Of a stretch of DNA of 64,000 bases, positions 9,927-20,346 are shown piece after piece; the first letter of the stretch is position 1; each line of letters starts with the position of its first letter. Location: positions 186,001 through 250,000 of the forward strand of contig NZ_MLFP01000002.1 of the NCBI RefSeq assembly GCF_002095465.1. Reading direction: 5' to 3'. This DNA comes from Pantoea rodasii. Lineage in GTDB: Bacteria > Pseudomonadota > Gammaproteobacteria > Enterobacterales > Enterobacteriaceae. The position numbers and the translations under genes are program-made. A model generated the notes under the pieces. The model was not told where the DNA came from, did not search any database, and was given only the letters and a program-made list of their open reading frames with translations.

Positions 9927-12019
9927 ATGAGCTATCAGGTACTTGCGCGAAAATGGCGTCCCCAGGCTTTCGCTGACGTAGTCGGTCAGGAACATGTGCT
10001 GACTGCGCTGGCCAACGGGTTGTCACTGGGACGAATCCATCATGCTTATCTCTTTTCCGGTACTCGCGGCGTGGGGAAAACCTCGATCGCCCGTTTGCTG
10101 GCAAAAGGTCTTAACTGCGAAACCGGCATCACCTCCACGCCTTGTGGCCAGTGTGATAACTGCCGTGAAATTGAGCAGGGACGTTTTGTCGATCTGATCG
10201 AGATCGATGCGGCCTCACGTACCAAAGTCGAAGACACGCGCGATCTGCTGGATAACGTGCAGTACGCCCCGGCGCGCGGTCGCTTCAAAGTTTACCTGAT
10301 CGATGAAGTGCACATGCTCTCGCGTCACAGCTTCAATGCGCTGTTGAAAACGCTGGAAGAGCCGCCGTCGCACGTCAAATTCCTGCTGGCGACCACCGAT
10401 CCGCAAAAGCTGCCGGTGACCATTCTGTCGCGTTGCCTGCAGTTCCATCTCAAAGCGCTCGACGTCGAGCAAATCCAGCAACAGCTGGTGCACGTGTTGC
10501 AGCAAGAGCAGATTGCGGCTGAACCACGCGCGCTGCATTTGCTGGCGCGCGCCGCTGACGGCAGTATGCGCGATGCGCTGAGCCTCACTGACCAGGCCAT
10601 CGCTATGGGGCAGGGCAGCGTGACGCGTGAAACCGTGGCGCAAATGCTGGGCACGCTGGATGATGAACAGCCGCTGGCGCTGATTGAAGCGCTGGTGGAC
10701 GGTCATGGCGAACAGGTGATGGCGCTGCTGAATCAGGCGGCATCGCGTGGCGTGGAGTGGGAAGCGCTGCTGGTCGAGATGCTGCGTTTGCTGCATCGCG
10801 TGGCGATGGTGCAACTGCTGCCGAGTTCGTTAGGCGAAGATGACGTTAACCAGGCGCAGCGTCTGCGTGATTTAGCGCGCGTGATGCCGCCGGCCGATGT
10901 GCAACTCTATTACCAAACCCTGCTGATGGGGCGCAAAGATCTGCCGCTGGCACCGGATCGTCGCTTAGGCGTTGAGATGACGCTGCTGCGTGCGCTGGCG
11001 TTTCATCCGCAGGCGACCATCGCTGAGCCGGTTGCACGTCCAAGCCTGATCCCGCAGGCAGCACCGCAAGCTCCTGCTGGCACTGCTGCGCCAGCGTCCG
11101 GCGTTCAAGCTACTGTGCCAGCAACGCCAGCAGTTTCAGCTCGTGCCGCCGCACCTGCAATGCCAGCGGCCTCAGATAATGCCGCCGCGCCTGTAACGTC
11201 ACCTTCGGCACATCGCCCCACTTCTGCTGCGCAGCCACAAATGGCGCCGCCGATGCAGGATGCACCGCCGATGGCCGATGATTATCCGGATATGCAACCG
11301 GCGCCTGAGCATCTGTCCGACTCCACCAGCCAGCTATTACAAGCGCGAACGCAGTTACTGCGTCAGGGAGCCGGCAAGGCAAAAAGAGTGAGCCGGCAGC
11401 GCGTTCCGCGCGGCCGGCGAACCCGGCGCTGGAACGTCTCGCCAGTGTCACGGAACGCGTGCAGCAGCGCGCGTCTGAACCGGCAGTAAAAGCGCCGGCG
11501 AAACCGGAAGCCTATCGCTGGAAAGCGCAGCAAACGGTAGAGGTGAAAGCTGAACCGGTGGCGACGCCAAAAGCCTTGCGTTCCGCTCTGGAGCATGAGA
11601 AAACGCCTGAGCTGGCGCTACGCCTGGCGGAAGAGGCCCAACAACGCGATGAGTGGGCCGCCGAAATTGCCGCGCTGACGTTGCCAAAATTGGTGCAGCA
11701 AGTCGCGCTGAACGCGTGGAAAGAAGTGGGCGAGAACGCCGTCACGCTGCATTTGCGTAGCAGTCAGCGTCACCTGAATTCGGCGTCGGCAAAACAAGCG
11801 CTGATGGAAGCGCTCAGTCAGGCAGCCGGACAAACGGTTGAACTGACCATCGTTGAAGACGATAATCCCGCGGTATTGACGCCACTGGAATGGCGTCAGG
11901 CCATTTATGAAGAGAAGCTGGTGCAGGCGCGCCAGTCGATCACTAGCGATACTCACATTCAGACCTTGCAACGATTCTTCGATGCCGATCTGGATGAAGA
12001 GAGTATTCGACCCGTTTGA
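9927..12019 (+). CDS. dnaX: DNA polymerase III subunit gamma/tau, tau frame interrupted at the slippery site
   Basis: Clamp-loader ATPase of DNA polymerase III. Domain I has the Walker [10 protein letters not shown], the zinc ligands CGQCDNC, the DEVHML box and the SRC motif. A long Ala/Pro-rich linker follows (about residues 365-480), then the tau-specific C-terminus. As read, frame 0 runs to 11489 (520 aa), while the tau C-terminus (ending DEESIRPV) is in the -1 frame. The break is exactly at the programmed frameshift site, where five As stand instead of six. Restoring one A gives a 697-residue tau. This is most likely a homopolymer miscall; see the frameshift-signal entry. Confidence 0.95.
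11365..11418 (+). promoter_or_regulatory. dnaX programmed -1 frameshift signal (SD-like element, A run, stem-loop)
   Basis: The three known E. coli elements are present in order. An AGGGAG Shine-Dalgarno-like stimulator lies at 11365-11370, ten bases before the A run at 11381-11385, and a strong stem-loop pairs GCCGGC at 11392-11397 with GCCGGC at 11413-11418, with an inner GCGCG/CGCGC pairing. E. coli has A AAA AAG; here only AAAAAG is present. With six As, the -1 frame would reach a TGA within two codons (GAG TGA), giving gamma. Confidence 0.85.
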
Positions 12020-12071
12020 ACACCCGCTGTCGCAACGAGTTTGTGTGCAGCCCCAGCAGAGAGAGAAGACT

Positions 12072-12401
12072 ATGTTTGGTAAAGGCGGATTGGGTAACCT
12101 GATGAAACAGGCCCAGCAGATGCAAGACAAAATGGCCAAGGTTCAGGAAGAGATCGCTGCGCTGGAAGTCACCGGTGAATCGGGCGCTGGCCTGGTCAAA
12201 GTCACCATTAATGGCGCACATAACTGCCGCCGTGTCGAAGTCGATCCAAGCTTGCTGGAAGATGACAAAGACATGCTGGAAGATTTGATCGCTGCGGCGT
12301 TTAACGATGCTGCACGTCGCATCGACGAAACGCAGAAAGAGAAAATGGCTTCCGTCTCTTCCGGTATGCAGCTGCCACCTGGCTTCAAGATGCCGTTCTG
12401 A
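12072..12401 (+). CDS. ybaB: Nucleoid-associated protein YbaB/EbfC
   Basis: A 109-residue DNA-binding protein starting [20 protein letters not shown], nearly identical to E. coli YbaB. It forms a tweezer-like dimer that binds DNA. The long N-terminal helix (about residues 5-35) and the GFKMPF end are conserved. It sits between dnaX and recR, with a stop codon that overlaps the recR start (TGATG), so translation is coupled. An in-frame upstream extension overlaps dnaX and is not used. Confidence 0.97.
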   Translation: MFGKGGLGNLMKQAQQMQDKMAKVQEEIAALEVTGESGAGLVKVTINGAHNCRRVEVDPSLLEDDKDMLEDLIAAAFNDAARRIDETQKEKMASVSSGMQLPPGFKMPF

Positions 12402-13006
12402 TGCAAACCAGTCCACTGCTTGAATCTTTGATGGAGTCACTGCGCTGCCTGCCGGGCGTAGGTCCGAAATCGGCGCAGCGTATGGCTTTTCAGCTGTTGC
12501 AGCGCGATCGTAGCGGTGGCATGCGTCTGGCGCAGGCATTGACCCGCGCCATGTCGGAAATCGGCCACTGTGCCGATTGCCGCACCTTTACCGAGCAGGA
12601 GATCTGCACCATCTGCGCCAATCCGCGTCGTCAACAAAACGGCCAGATTTGCGTGGTGGAAAGTCCTGCTGATATCCACGCCATTGAGCAGACCGGCCAG
12701 TTTGGCGGCCGGTACTTTGTGCTGATGGGCCATTTGTCACCGCTGGATGGCATTGGCCCGCAGGATATCGGTCTGGATCGGTTAGAGCAGCGCCTGGAGC
12801 GCGAAACCCTGACCGAAGTGATCCTCGCCACCAATCCCACGGTGGAAGGTGAAGCCACCGCCAACTATATCGCCAGTTTGTGCGCGGAGTATGGCGTGGA
12901 TGCCAGCCGCATCGCGCACGGCGTGCCGGTTGGTGGGGAGCTGGAAATGGTTGATGGCACCACGCTGTCGCACTCGCTCGCCGGACGCCACAAGATTAAA
13001 TTCTAA
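12401..13006 (+). CDS. recR: Recombination mediator protein RecR
   Basis: A 201-residue protein of the RecFOR pathway that helps load RecA at gaps. It shows the N-terminal helix-hairpin-helix ([20 protein letters not shown]), the zinc finger (CADC ... CTIC at about residues 57-72) and the TOPRIM domain with [12 protein letters not shown]. The conserved C-terminal [12 protein letters not shown] motif is intact. It is co-transcribed with ybaB and probably dnaX. An intrinsic terminator follows. Confidence 0.97.
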   Translation: MQTSPLLESLMESLRCLPGVGPKSAQRMAFQLLQRDRSGGMRLAQALTRAMSEIGHCADCRTFTEQEICTICANPRRQQNGQICVVESPADIHAIEQTGQFGGRYFVLMGHLSPLDGIGPQDIGLDRLEQRLERETLTEVILATNPTVEGEATANYIASLCAEYGVDASRIAHGVPVGGELEMVDGTTLSHSLAGRHKIKF

Positions 13007-13012
13007 TCACTT

Positions 13013-13036
13013 GCCGATGTCTTCACTGACATCGGC
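13013..13036 (+). terminator. Hairpin terminator after recR
   Basis: A 9-bp stem (GCCGATGTC/GACATCGGC) with a 6-base loop, starting 6 bases past the recR stop; the T tail is weak (TTGAAATT). Its last base is the first base of the -35 element of the htpG heat-shock promoter. Confidence 0.65.
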
Positions 13037-13061
13037 TTGAAATTCCCGCCATCATCCCCAT
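13036..13061 (+). promoter_or_regulatory. Sigma-32 (heat-shock) promoter of htpG
   Basis: CTTGAA at 13036-13041 and CCCCAT at 13056-13061 are separated by exactly 14 bases. This is a full match to the RpoH consensus as I know it. It lies upstream of htpG, a classical heat-shock gene, and predicts a 5' leader of about 160 bases. Confidence 0.87.
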
Positions 13062-13081
13062 TTCTCTCTCAACTTTAACCC

Positions 13082-13197
13082 AAAATAATTCAAGTTGCAG
13101 GAAGGCGGCAAACGAGAGAATCCCGATGAGCTGACTTAAGTCAGAGATTCGGGTGAACGAGAGCAGCCAACGCATCTGCGGCTTGAAGTATGAAGGG
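13082..13197. repeat. Intergenic palindromic repeat (about 116 bp) in the htpG leader
   Basis: A non-coding element with terminal parts AATAATTCAAGTTGCAGGAA and its loosely inverted partner GCGGCTTGAAGTATGAAGGG. It has a perfect central palindrome CTGACTTAAGTCAG (13131-13144) and two AACGAGAG direct repeats (13111-13118, 13156-13163). A shortened copy in reverse orientation occurs at 17841-17915. It resembles a dispersed repeat I have seen between genes of Erwinia/Serratia-type bacteria; no ORF. Confidence 0.8.
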
Positions 13198-13230
13198 GAT
13201 ATGATCAATCCTGATTTAGTTGAGGTAGCA

Positions 13231-15104
13231 ATGACCATGAAAGGACAAGAGACGCGTGGCTTCCAGTCAGAAGTAAACAACTTCTGCATCTGATGATCCA
13301 TTCGCTCTATTCAAACAAAGAGATTTTCCTGCGTGAGCTGATTTCCAACGCCTCTGATGCCGCGGACAAACTGCGCTTCCGCGCCCTGTCCACCCCGGAT
13401 CTGTATGAAGGCGATGGCGACCTGCGCGTGCGTATCTCGGTCGATAAGGACAATCGTACGCTGACCTTGAGCGACAACGGTATCGGTATGCGTCGTGATG
13501 AGGTGATTGAGAACCTCGGCACCATCGCGAAATCGGGCACCAAGTCGTTCCTCGAATCCATGGGCTCTGACCAGGCGAAAGACAGCCAGCTGATCGGTCA
13601 GTTTGGTGTGGGCTTCTACTCGGCGTTTATCGTTGCTGATAAAGTGACTGTGCGCACCCGCGCCGCTGGCGCTAAAGCCGATGAAGCGGTGTTCTGGGAA
13701 TCAGCAGGTGAAGGTGATTACACCCTGGCTGAAATCGAGAAAGCCGATCGCGGTACTGAAATCACGCTGCACTTGCGTGAAGGCGAAGATGATTTCCTCG
13801 ACGCCTGGCGCGTGCGTAATGTGATCAGCAAATATTCCGATCACATCGCGTTGCCGGTTGAGATTGAAACCAAAGACGAAGAGAACGACACCACCAGCTG
13901 GGAAAAGATCAACAAAGCCCAGGCGCTGTGGACGCGTAACAAGTCTGAAATCAGCGATGACGAATACAACGAGTTCTACAAACACATCGCCCACGATTAC
14001 AGCGACCCGGCGATCTGGAGCCACAACCGCGTGGAAGGCAAGCAGGAGTACACCAGCCTGCTGTACATCCCGCAGCGTGCGCCGTTCGACATGTTCAACC
14101 GCGACAGCAAACACGGCCTGAAGCTGTATGTGCAGCGCGTATTCATCATGGACGATGCCGAACAGTTCATGCCGAACTACCTGCGCTTTGTGCGTGGCCT
14201 GATAGATTCCAACGATCTGCCGCTGAACGTGTCACGTGAAATCCTGCAGGACAGCCGTGTCACCCAGAGCCTGCGTGCCGCGCTGACCAAACGTAGCCTG
14301 CAGATGCTGGAAAAACTGGCGAAGGATGACGCTGAGAAGTATCAGCAGTTCTGGAAAGAGTTCGGTCTGGTACTGAAAGAGGGCCCAGCCGAAGACAACG
14401 CCAACCAGCAGGCGATTGCTAAGCTGCTGCGTTTTGCCACCAGCCAGAGTGAAGGCGCCGAGCAGACCATTTCGCTGGAAGATTACCTGAGCCGCATGGT
14501 GGAAGGGCAGGAGAAGATTTACTACATCACTGCCGATAGCTATGCCGCCGCAAAGAGCAGCCCGCATCTGGAATTGTTCCGCAAGAAAGGCATCGAGGTG
14601 CTGCTGCTTTCCGATCGTATCGACGAGTGGATGATGAGCTACCTGACCGAGTTCGACGGTAAAACCTTCCAGTCAGTGAGCAAAGCGGATGATTCGCTGA
14701 GCAAACTGGCCGATGAAGAAACCGAAGAGCAGAAGGAAGCGGAAAAAGCGCTGGAGCCGTTTGTTGAGCGCGTGAAAACCCTGCTGGGCGAGCGTGTGAA
14801 AGAGGTGCGTCTGACGCATCGTCTGACCGACACCCCAGCGATTGTCACCACCGACGCCAATGAAATGACCACGCAGATGGCGAAGCTGTTTGCTGCTGCC
14901 GGTCAGGAAGTGCCTGAAGTGAAGTACATCTTCGAGATCAACCCGGAGCATACGCTGGTGAAACGCGTGGCGGACACCCATGACGAAGCGCATTTTGCTG
15001 AGTGGGTTGAACTGCTGCTGGATCAGGCGCTGCTGGCCGAACGCGGCACGCTCGACGATCCGAACCAGTTTATCCGTCGTATGAACCAACTGCTGACGGC
15101 GTAA
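13231..15104 (+). CDS. htpG: Molecular chaperone HtpG (Hsp90), early reading frame interrupted
   Basis: Bacterial Hsp90. The GHKL ATPase motifs are intact: [23 protein letters not shown] and [15 protein letters not shown]. Middle and C-terminal dimerisation domains follow to ...MNQLLTA. The true N-terminus [13 protein letters not shown] is in another frame. One A is missing in the run at 13275-13277 (expected GTAAAACAAC), after which the frame continues as [16 protein letters not shown]. Corrected length is 624 aa, equal to E. coli. Either ATG 13231 (MTMKGQ) or 13237 could start; the GAGG site is better spaced for 13231. A consensus sigma-32 promoter lies upstream. Confidence 0.95.
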
Positions 15105-15124
15105 GCCTGCGCGGTAAGTAAACA

Positions 15125-15150
15125 GGTCGGCCTTAGTGCCGACCTTTTTT
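15125..15150 (+). terminator. Terminator of htpG
   Basis: GGTCGGC/GCCGACC hairpin with loop CTTAGT followed by six Ts, 20 bases past the htpG stop and immediately before the end of the convergent LysR gene. Confidence 0.9.
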
Positions 15151-15152
15151 AT

Positions 15153-16028
15153 TTAATGCGGCGCCTGGTCGCGCACCCAATCGCGAAACAGGGTGACTTC
15201 GGCATCATGTTGCCGTGACAGCTTGGTCATCATCCACGTAGCGCGATCCACTCGCACAAACCCTAATGGCGCAATCAGCGTGCCGTCACTCAACTCCTGC
15301 CGCACCAGCAGTCGCGGTGCCATGATCACGCCCAGTCCGTTTCTCGCCGCCTGAATACCCAGCGTGAGATTATCGAAATGTTTCCCCACCCAGAAATTGC
15401 CGCGTACGCCGCTGGTTTTGCCCCATTCTGCCCAAGCGTGCAGCCGCGTATCCGCATGCAACAGCGGCAGTGAGGCCAAGTCCTGCTCATTTTGAAAACG
15501 CGCGGCATATTGAGGCGCGCACAGTGGACCGATGTAATCATCGCTGATCAACGTGGCATCAATATCGTCATCCGGTGACTGTTCATAGCTGAGAATCAGC
15601 ACATCAGTGTGCTCACTGCGCAACTGATCGACCTCCACCAGCGGTTGAAACTGCACTTCAATATCGGGATAGCGCTGATAAAAACTGCTGATGCGTGGAA
15701 TCAGCCACTGAGATAAAAAACTGGGGGCACAAGAGACGCTGAGGTGATGACGCATACCGGTGCGGATGCTTTCGCAGGTGGTAGAGAGTTCACTGAACGC
15801 TTTTTGGCAGCTCACCAGCAGACGCTCGCCGTGTGAGGTTAATTTGACACGTCCGTTGGTGCGCACGAACAATGGCTTTCCCATCCAGCTTTCCAGCTGT
15901 CGGATCTGATGGCTAATGGCGCTGTGAGTGACATGCAGACGCTCGGCCGCCACGCTAAAACTGCTGTGCAGTGCTGCCTGATGAAAATAGTGCAGTGCAC
16001 GTAACGACGGAAGCGCGGTCATACTCAT
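15153..16028 (-). CDS. LysR family transcriptional regulator (GcvA-like)
   Basis: A 291-residue LysR regulator. The winged helix-turn-helix lies in FSVAAERLHVTHSAISHQIRQLE near the N-terminus, followed by the two-lobed co-inducer domain (LSVSCAPSFLSQWLIPRISSF). The pattern of ALPSLRALHYFHQAA and GKPLFVRTNGRVKLT resembles the GcvA/AmpR branch. The target is unknown, but it is divergent from the uncharacterised gene at 16212, with 183 bases between, so that gene is the likely target. Confidence 0.88.
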   Translation of the reverse strand: MSMTALPSLRALHYFHQAALHSSFSVAAERLHVTHSAISHQIRQLESWMGKPLFVRTNGRVKLTSHGERLLVSCQKAFSELSTTCESIRTGMRHHLSVSCAPSFLSQWLIPRISSFYQRYPDIEVQFQPLVEVDQLRSEHTDVLILSYEQSPDDDIDATLISDDYIGPLCAPQYAARFQNEQDLASLPLLHADTRLHAWAEWGKTSGVRGNFWVGKHFDNLTLGIQAARNGLGVIMAPRLLVRQELSDGTLIAPLGFVRVDRATWMMTKLSRQHDAEVTLFRDWVRDQAPH

Positions 16029-16211
16029 CCCCTGTGTAAAAACCTAACAGGGATTGTCAGTTTATATCATTTTAATGTCCAGCCGCATTGGCCTAACCTT
16101 TCCCCCAGATTATGGCGGGTTGACGGAAGGACTTGTCTGTGTTTCACGCGGCTGATGTCCCCCGACCTGCGACCCCACACAGCACCCCAATAATTAGAGA
16201 AATTTCACGCG

Positions 16212-17042
16212 ATGGATCACCAACATGCTACTGCCAGGGCGGCGGCGGCGCGCGATCGACTTCGCGGCTTGCTATCCCGTCATTATCGGCTGGAAAATTA
16301 CGACCTGTTCTTTGCACCCTCTTTGCATATTGCTCGGGTGCTATTGTCACAGCTATTTTTGCGCCAGGAGCAGGCGCGCAACCAAACGCGCTACGCCACG
16401 CAATATCCCGTCACGGAACTCAGTGTGTTACCGGCCGTCCCGATGATGGCGGGCAACATTGCGTTGGTCGAACACGTGGACATGCAGCAAGGGCGAGTGC
16501 TTTCGCTGGCTGAATGTCAAAGTCAGGGCGTTACCGATGCCTCAGAATCCTTTGCCACCTTATTGCACAAACGCTTAATCAGCGATGCGCGCCTGTTTGT
16601 CGCGCGCCTCGATCGTCATGCGGAGTTAAGCCGCGACCTGGTGCTGATCGCATTAAGAACCTGTGATTTTAGTACGCTGGTGCGCAGCGAATTACGCCTG
16701 TTCGAGCAAGGCCTGGCATTTGGTGCGGCGCAGGAGCAGGCACTGGAAGTGATGGAAAACAGCGACTGGCGTCCCTTTAACATCGCTAGCGTGGAAAATA
16801 TCACCCTTGATGCACCGGTTGAGCTGCAATCGATTCAGCAACACGGTTTGCCGTTCGCACTGCTTCCGCTGCCTGCTAGCCTCAAGCTTAGCGCGCTGCC
16901 GCAGGATGCACAGCTGCTGGCGGGGTATCATCGCCTGCGGCTGCATGCCAGCGTGCGCGGCGGCGTGAACAAACATCAAAATGTCACCCCCATCATGAAA
17001 AAACGCCTGAAAGAGGTGTTGAGCGATAGCCGTGATTCTTAA
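16212..17042 (+). CDS. Uncharacterised protein (276 aa), divergent from a LysR gene
   Basis: I do not recognise this protein with confidence. It is 276 residues, mostly soluble, with no signal peptide. Noticeable parts are YDLFFAPSLHIARVLLSQLF near the N-terminus, a Leu/Arg-rich middle (LVARLDRHAELSRDLVLIALRTC) and a basic C-terminus (TPIMKKRLKEVLSDS). It may belong to DUF6024 (from memory, unverified). Codon use fits the chromosome. The start at 16212 has a weak AGAGA site; another frame overlaps the first 300 bases but looks like a shadow. It is transcribed towards adk. Confidence 0.6.
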   Translation: MDHQHATARAAAARDRLRGLLSRHYRLENYDLFFAPSLHIARVLLSQLFLRQEQARNQTRYATQYPVTELSVLPAVPMMAGNIALVEHVDMQQGRVLSLAECQSQGVTDASESFATLLHKRLISDARLFVARLDRHAELSRDLVLIALRTCDFSTLVRSELRLFEQGLAFGAAQEQALEVMENSDWRPFNIASVENITLDAPVELQSIQQHGLPFALLPLPASLKLSALPQDAQLLAGYHRLRLHASVRGGVNKHQNVTPIMKKRLKEVLSDSRDS

Positions 17043-17162
17043 AACGGGCACTCTGCTGGTGTTATGCGCTAAAGCAAGTCAAAGTAAACCTTTCACCGGA
17101 AGCGCGCCCGTTTCCTTGTGGTGCGCGGGTCATAATGGTATGTTCTTGGCCTTCTCAGATAG

Positions 17163-17837
<675 letters not shown>

Positions 17838-17840
17838 CCC

Positions 17841-17915
17841 GTCATACTTCAATTTGCAGGTGCGTTGGTTGCTCTCGTTTGCCGCCTTCCTGCCATTTGA
17901 ATTATTTAGGGTTGT
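17841..17915. repeat. Shortened, inverted copy of the htpG-leader repeat
   Basis: Read on the minus strand it matches both ends of the 13082-13197 element. The central 45 bases, including the palindrome, are missing, and one CTCTCGTT (17872-17879) stands where the long copy has two. This is the exact product expected from deletion between the two 8-base direct repeats. It begins 4 bases past the adk stop. Confidence 0.8.
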
Positions 17916-17920
17916 GTTAG

Positions 17921-17945
17921 AAAGGGTCGGTTGTCCGGCCCTTTT
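17921..17945 (+). terminator. Terminator after adk
   Basis: Hairpin AAGGGTCGG/CCGGCCCTT with loop TTGT and a short T tail, upstream of hemH. Confidence 0.8.
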
Positions 17946-18028
17946 GCAGCAATTGCTTTCCCCTCCCTCGTTTTCCGCTACAATTCCCTCGTTTTTGACC
18001 CATTCGTTTCGACATCAAGGAAATACCA

Positions 18029-18987
18029 ATGAGGCAAGAAAAGCCCGGGGTTTTGCTGGTCAATTTAGGCACACCAGATGCACCCACTACACCTGCCGTT
18101 AAACGCTACCTGAAACAATTTCTTGGCGATCCGCGCGTAGTCGACACGCCGCGTTGGTTGTGGTGGCCGATTCTTAATTTCGCCATCCTGCCGTTCCGAT
18201 CGCCACGCGTTTCGAAGCTGTACGCCTCCGTCTGGATGAAAGAAGGCTCGCCGCTGATGGTGTTCAGCAAGCAGCAGCGTGAAGCGCTGGCGCAACGCAT
18301 TGATATGCCGGTAGAGCTGGGCATGAGTTACGGCCAGCCGAGCCTGGATGGCGCGGTACAGCGTTTGCTGGCACAGGGCGTCACCAAACTGATTGTGCTG
18401 CCGCTTTATCCGCAGTTTTCGTGCTCGACGGTGGCTGCCGTTTGGGACGGATTATCCGCCAGCTTCAAACCGCTGCGCTCCTTGCCGGAAGTGGCTTTTA
18501 TCCGCGATTATGCCGAGCATCCGGCTTATATTGCGGCACTGAAAGCCTCGGTTGAGCGATCGTTCGCGCAGCACGGCGAGCCGGATCTGCTGGTGCTTTC
18601 GTATCACGGCATCCCGCAGCGCTTTGCCAATGAAGGCGATGATTACCCGCTGCGCTGCAAAGATACCACCGAGGCGCTGGCCGCCGCATTGGGCATTGCA
18701 CCGCACAAGATCATGATGACTTTCCAGTCACGCTTTGGCCGTGAGCCTTGGTTGACGCCGTACACCGATGAAACCATGCAAGGTTTACCGGCCAAAGGCA
18801 TCAAGCATGTTCAGGTGATGAGCCTGGTTTTTCTGCCGACTGCCTCGAAACGCTGGAGGAGATCAGCGAGCAGAACTGCGAGTTCTTCCTGCACGCTGGT
18901 GGCGAGAAGTTCGAGTACATCCCCGCGCTCAACGCCGATGACGAGCACATCGAAATGATGGTTCAGCTGGTCAACGCACGCCGATAA
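18029..18987 (+). CDS. hemH: Ferrochelatase, C-terminal frame interrupted
   Basis: Inserts iron into protoporphyrin IX in the last step of haem synthesis. Conserved stretches are [58 protein letters not shown] (metal-binding His) and [14 protein letters not shown]. After HVQVM the frame is lost because one C is missing at 18823-18824 (AGCCTGG for AGCCCTGG). With it restored the protein continues [18 protein letters not shown] and ends at 18987 with 319 residues, as in E. coli (320). The gene is essential in most enterics, which favours a sequencing error. Confidence 0.95.
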
Positions 18988-19044
18988 AGCACTGACAGAG
19001 AGTGTGATATCATTCTCTGTCAGATTTCCCTTACGGCAGCCACG

Positions 19045-20346
19045 ATGAAATTTCCCGGCAAACGCAAATCCAAACACTATTTCCCCGTTAACGCGCGCGA
19101 TCCGCTGCTGCAAGCCACGCCTCAAGAGCAGGAAGAGGGCAGCTGGGTGGTGGGCATCGATCAGACGCTGGTGGACATTGAAGCCAAAGTTGATGATGAC
19201 TTCCTGCAGCGCTATGGGCTAAGCGCCGGTCACTCCCTGGTGATCGACGATGCTACAGCTGAAGCGTTGTATAACGAGCTGATGCGCGATGGGCTGATCA
19301 GCCATCAATTTGCCGGTGGCACCATTGGTAATACGTTGCACAACTATTCGGTGCTGGCCGATGACCGTTCGGTGCTGCTCGGCGTGATGTGCAACAATAT
19401 CCAGATTGGCGGCTACGCCTATCGCTACCTGTGCAACACTTCCAGCCGCATGGATCTCAACTTCCTGCAAGGCGTTGATGGCGCGATTGGTCGCTGCTTC
19501 ACCCTGATTGGTGAGCAGGGCGAACGCACCTTTGCCATCAGCCCGGGGTTGATGAACCAACTGCAGGCCGACAGCATTCCGGAAGAGGTGATTGCCGGGG
19601 CGTCAGCGCTGGTACTCACTTCCTATCTGGTGCGCTGCCAGCCTGGCGAACCAATGCCCGCCGCCACGCTGCGCGCCATCGAATACGCCAAAAAACATCA
19701 TGTCCCGGTGGTGCTGACGCTGGGCACCAAATATGTGATTCAGGACGATCCCCAGTTCTGGCGCGATTTCCTGCGCGATCATGTGTCGATTGTGGCGATG
19801 AACGAAGAAGAGGCCTTCGCGCTGACGGGTGAGCAGGATCCGCTGCTGGCCTCGAATATTGCGCTGGACTGGGTGGATCTGGTGCTGTGCACTGCCGGCC
19901 CTACCGGTTTGTACATGGCTGGCTTCACCGAAGATGCCTTCAAGCGCAACACCAACCATCCGCTGCTGCCGGGCGCGATCGCGGAGTTCAATCAATATGA
20001 GTTCAGCCGCGCCATGCGTCATCAGGATTGCCAGCAGCCGCTGCGCATCTTCTCGCACATCGCGCCTTATATGGGCGGCCCTGAGAAGATCATGAACACT
20101 AACGGCGCGGGTGATGGCGCGTTAGCGGCGCTGCTGCACGATATCACCGCCAATAATTTCCACCGCCAGAAAGTGCCGAATTCCAGCAAGCACGCGCGCG
20201 GATACCTCACCTATTCGTCGCTGGCGCAGGTGTGCAAGTACGCGAACCGGGTGAGCTATCAGGTGCTGAATCAGCATTCACCGCGTCTGATGCGCGGCCT
20301 GCCTGAGCGGGAAGACAGTTTAGAAGAGTCGTACTGGGACAGGTAA
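19045..20346 (+). CDS. gsk: Inosine/guanosine kinase
   Basis: A 433-residue PfkB-family kinase that phosphorylates guanosine and inosine in purine salvage. It starts MKFPGKRKSKHYFPVNARDP as in E. coli Gsk (434 aa). The PfkB signature with catalytic Asp is NTNGAGDGALAALLHD near residue 352, and FAGGTIGNTLHNYSVLADDR is also conserved. It starts 57 bases after the corrected hemH end. The 549-base gap after it, up to ybaL, contains no convincing gene but does hold the folded element at 20644-20824. Confidence 0.97.
   Translation: MKFPGKRKSKHYFPVNARDPLLQATPQEQEEGSWVVGIDQTLVDIEAKVDDDFLQRYGLSAGHSLVIDDATAEALYNELMRDGLISHQFAGGTIGNTLHNYSVLADDRSVLLGVMCNNIQIGGYAYRYLCNTSSRMDLNFLQGVDGAIGRCFTLIGEQGERTFAISPGLMNQLQADSIPEEVIAGASALVLTSYLVRCQPGEPMPAATLRAIEYAKKHHVPVVLTLGTKYVIQDDPQFWRDFLRDHVSIVAMNEEEAFALTGEQDPLLASNIALDWVDLVLCTAGPTGLYMAGFTEDAFKRNTNHPLLPGAIAEFNQYEFSRAMRHQDCQQPLRIFSHIAPYMGGPEKIMNTNGAGDGALAALLHDITANNFHRQKVPNSSKHARGYLTYSSLAQVCKYANRVSYQVLNQHSPRLMRGLPEREDSLEESYWDR

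Noticed and set aside
16133-16513. 126-codon frame overlapping the 276-aa gene
   Set aside because: Composition is that of a shadow frame; the 276-aa frame is longer and continues to a natural stop.
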